DNA of 64,000 nucleotides from Montifringilla adamsi (taxonomy: Eukaryota; Chordata; Aves; Passeriformes; Passeridae), in the NCBI GenBank assembly GCA_017590115.1, contig JAGGNK010011003.1, positions 838,955 to 902,954 of the forward strand. Reading direction: 5' to 3'. Position numbers and translations under genes: made by a program. A model generated the notes under the pieces. The model was not told the DNA's origin. It saw only the letters and a program-made list of their open reading frames with translations, and searched no databases. Shown here piece after piece: positions 63,949 through 64,000 of the stretch (positions within the stretch are counted from its first letter, which is position 1; every line of letters begins with the position of its first letter).

Positions 63949-64000
63949 CTGGGGTGGGATGGAGAGGGATCAGGGATCCAGCACGGTCCCCAAATTCCCA

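Overview
This window is vertebrate nuclear DNA, almost certainly from a bird and probably from a GC-rich microchromosome. The evidence is short introns packed with tandem repeats, CR1-type repeat fragments, ERV-like solo LTRs and gene order. The order PADI2 - SDHB - ATP13A2 - MFAP2 - CROCC is the order known from human 1p36.13, inverted here. Species cannot be fixed from the sequence.

Layout. (1) 1-610: last coding exon and polyA signal of a peptidyl-arginine deiminase gene (+ strand, best match PADI2), preceded by a decayed tandem copy of the start of that exon. (2) 1.7-15.4 kb: SDHB (+), 8 exons, complete, 281 aa; all reading phases close and every iron-sulfur ligand is present. (3) 16.3-38.1 kb: ATP13A2 (+), 29 coding exons, 1179 aa, complete. 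A ten-unit 51-bp array sits directly upstream of its start codon, and intron 1 holds a second CpG-rich block with a possible alternative first exon. (4) 38.1-43.3 kb: intergenic DNA with simple repeats, where the untranslated first exon of MFAP2 must lie. (5) 43.3-47.35 kb: MFAP2 (+), 8 coding exons, 181 aa. (6) 48.19-64 kb: 3' part of CROCC (rootletin, - strand), 28 exons read here, convergent with MFAP2; the 5' part lies beyond the window.

The genes are neighbours by ancestry and not by pathway: citrullination, mitochondrial complex II, lysosomal polyamine export, elastic microfibrils and the ciliary rootlet. What is unusual is the non-coding DNA. Most introns contain one or more minisatellites, and many of these end exactly at a splice site or have copied one (SDHB exons 2 and 7, ATP13A2 exons 3 and 24, several CROCC exons, the PADI2 last exon). 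One minisatellite has entered coding sequence, as an in-frame 18-bp repeat in CROCC. The rootletin C-terminal region also appears shortened. Four solo LTRs, all antisense to the host genes, lie in SDHB and ATP13A2 introns. There is one 22-base assembly gap (N) at 12729-12750.

Comparisons with human proteins are from knowledge of the families; no database search was run.
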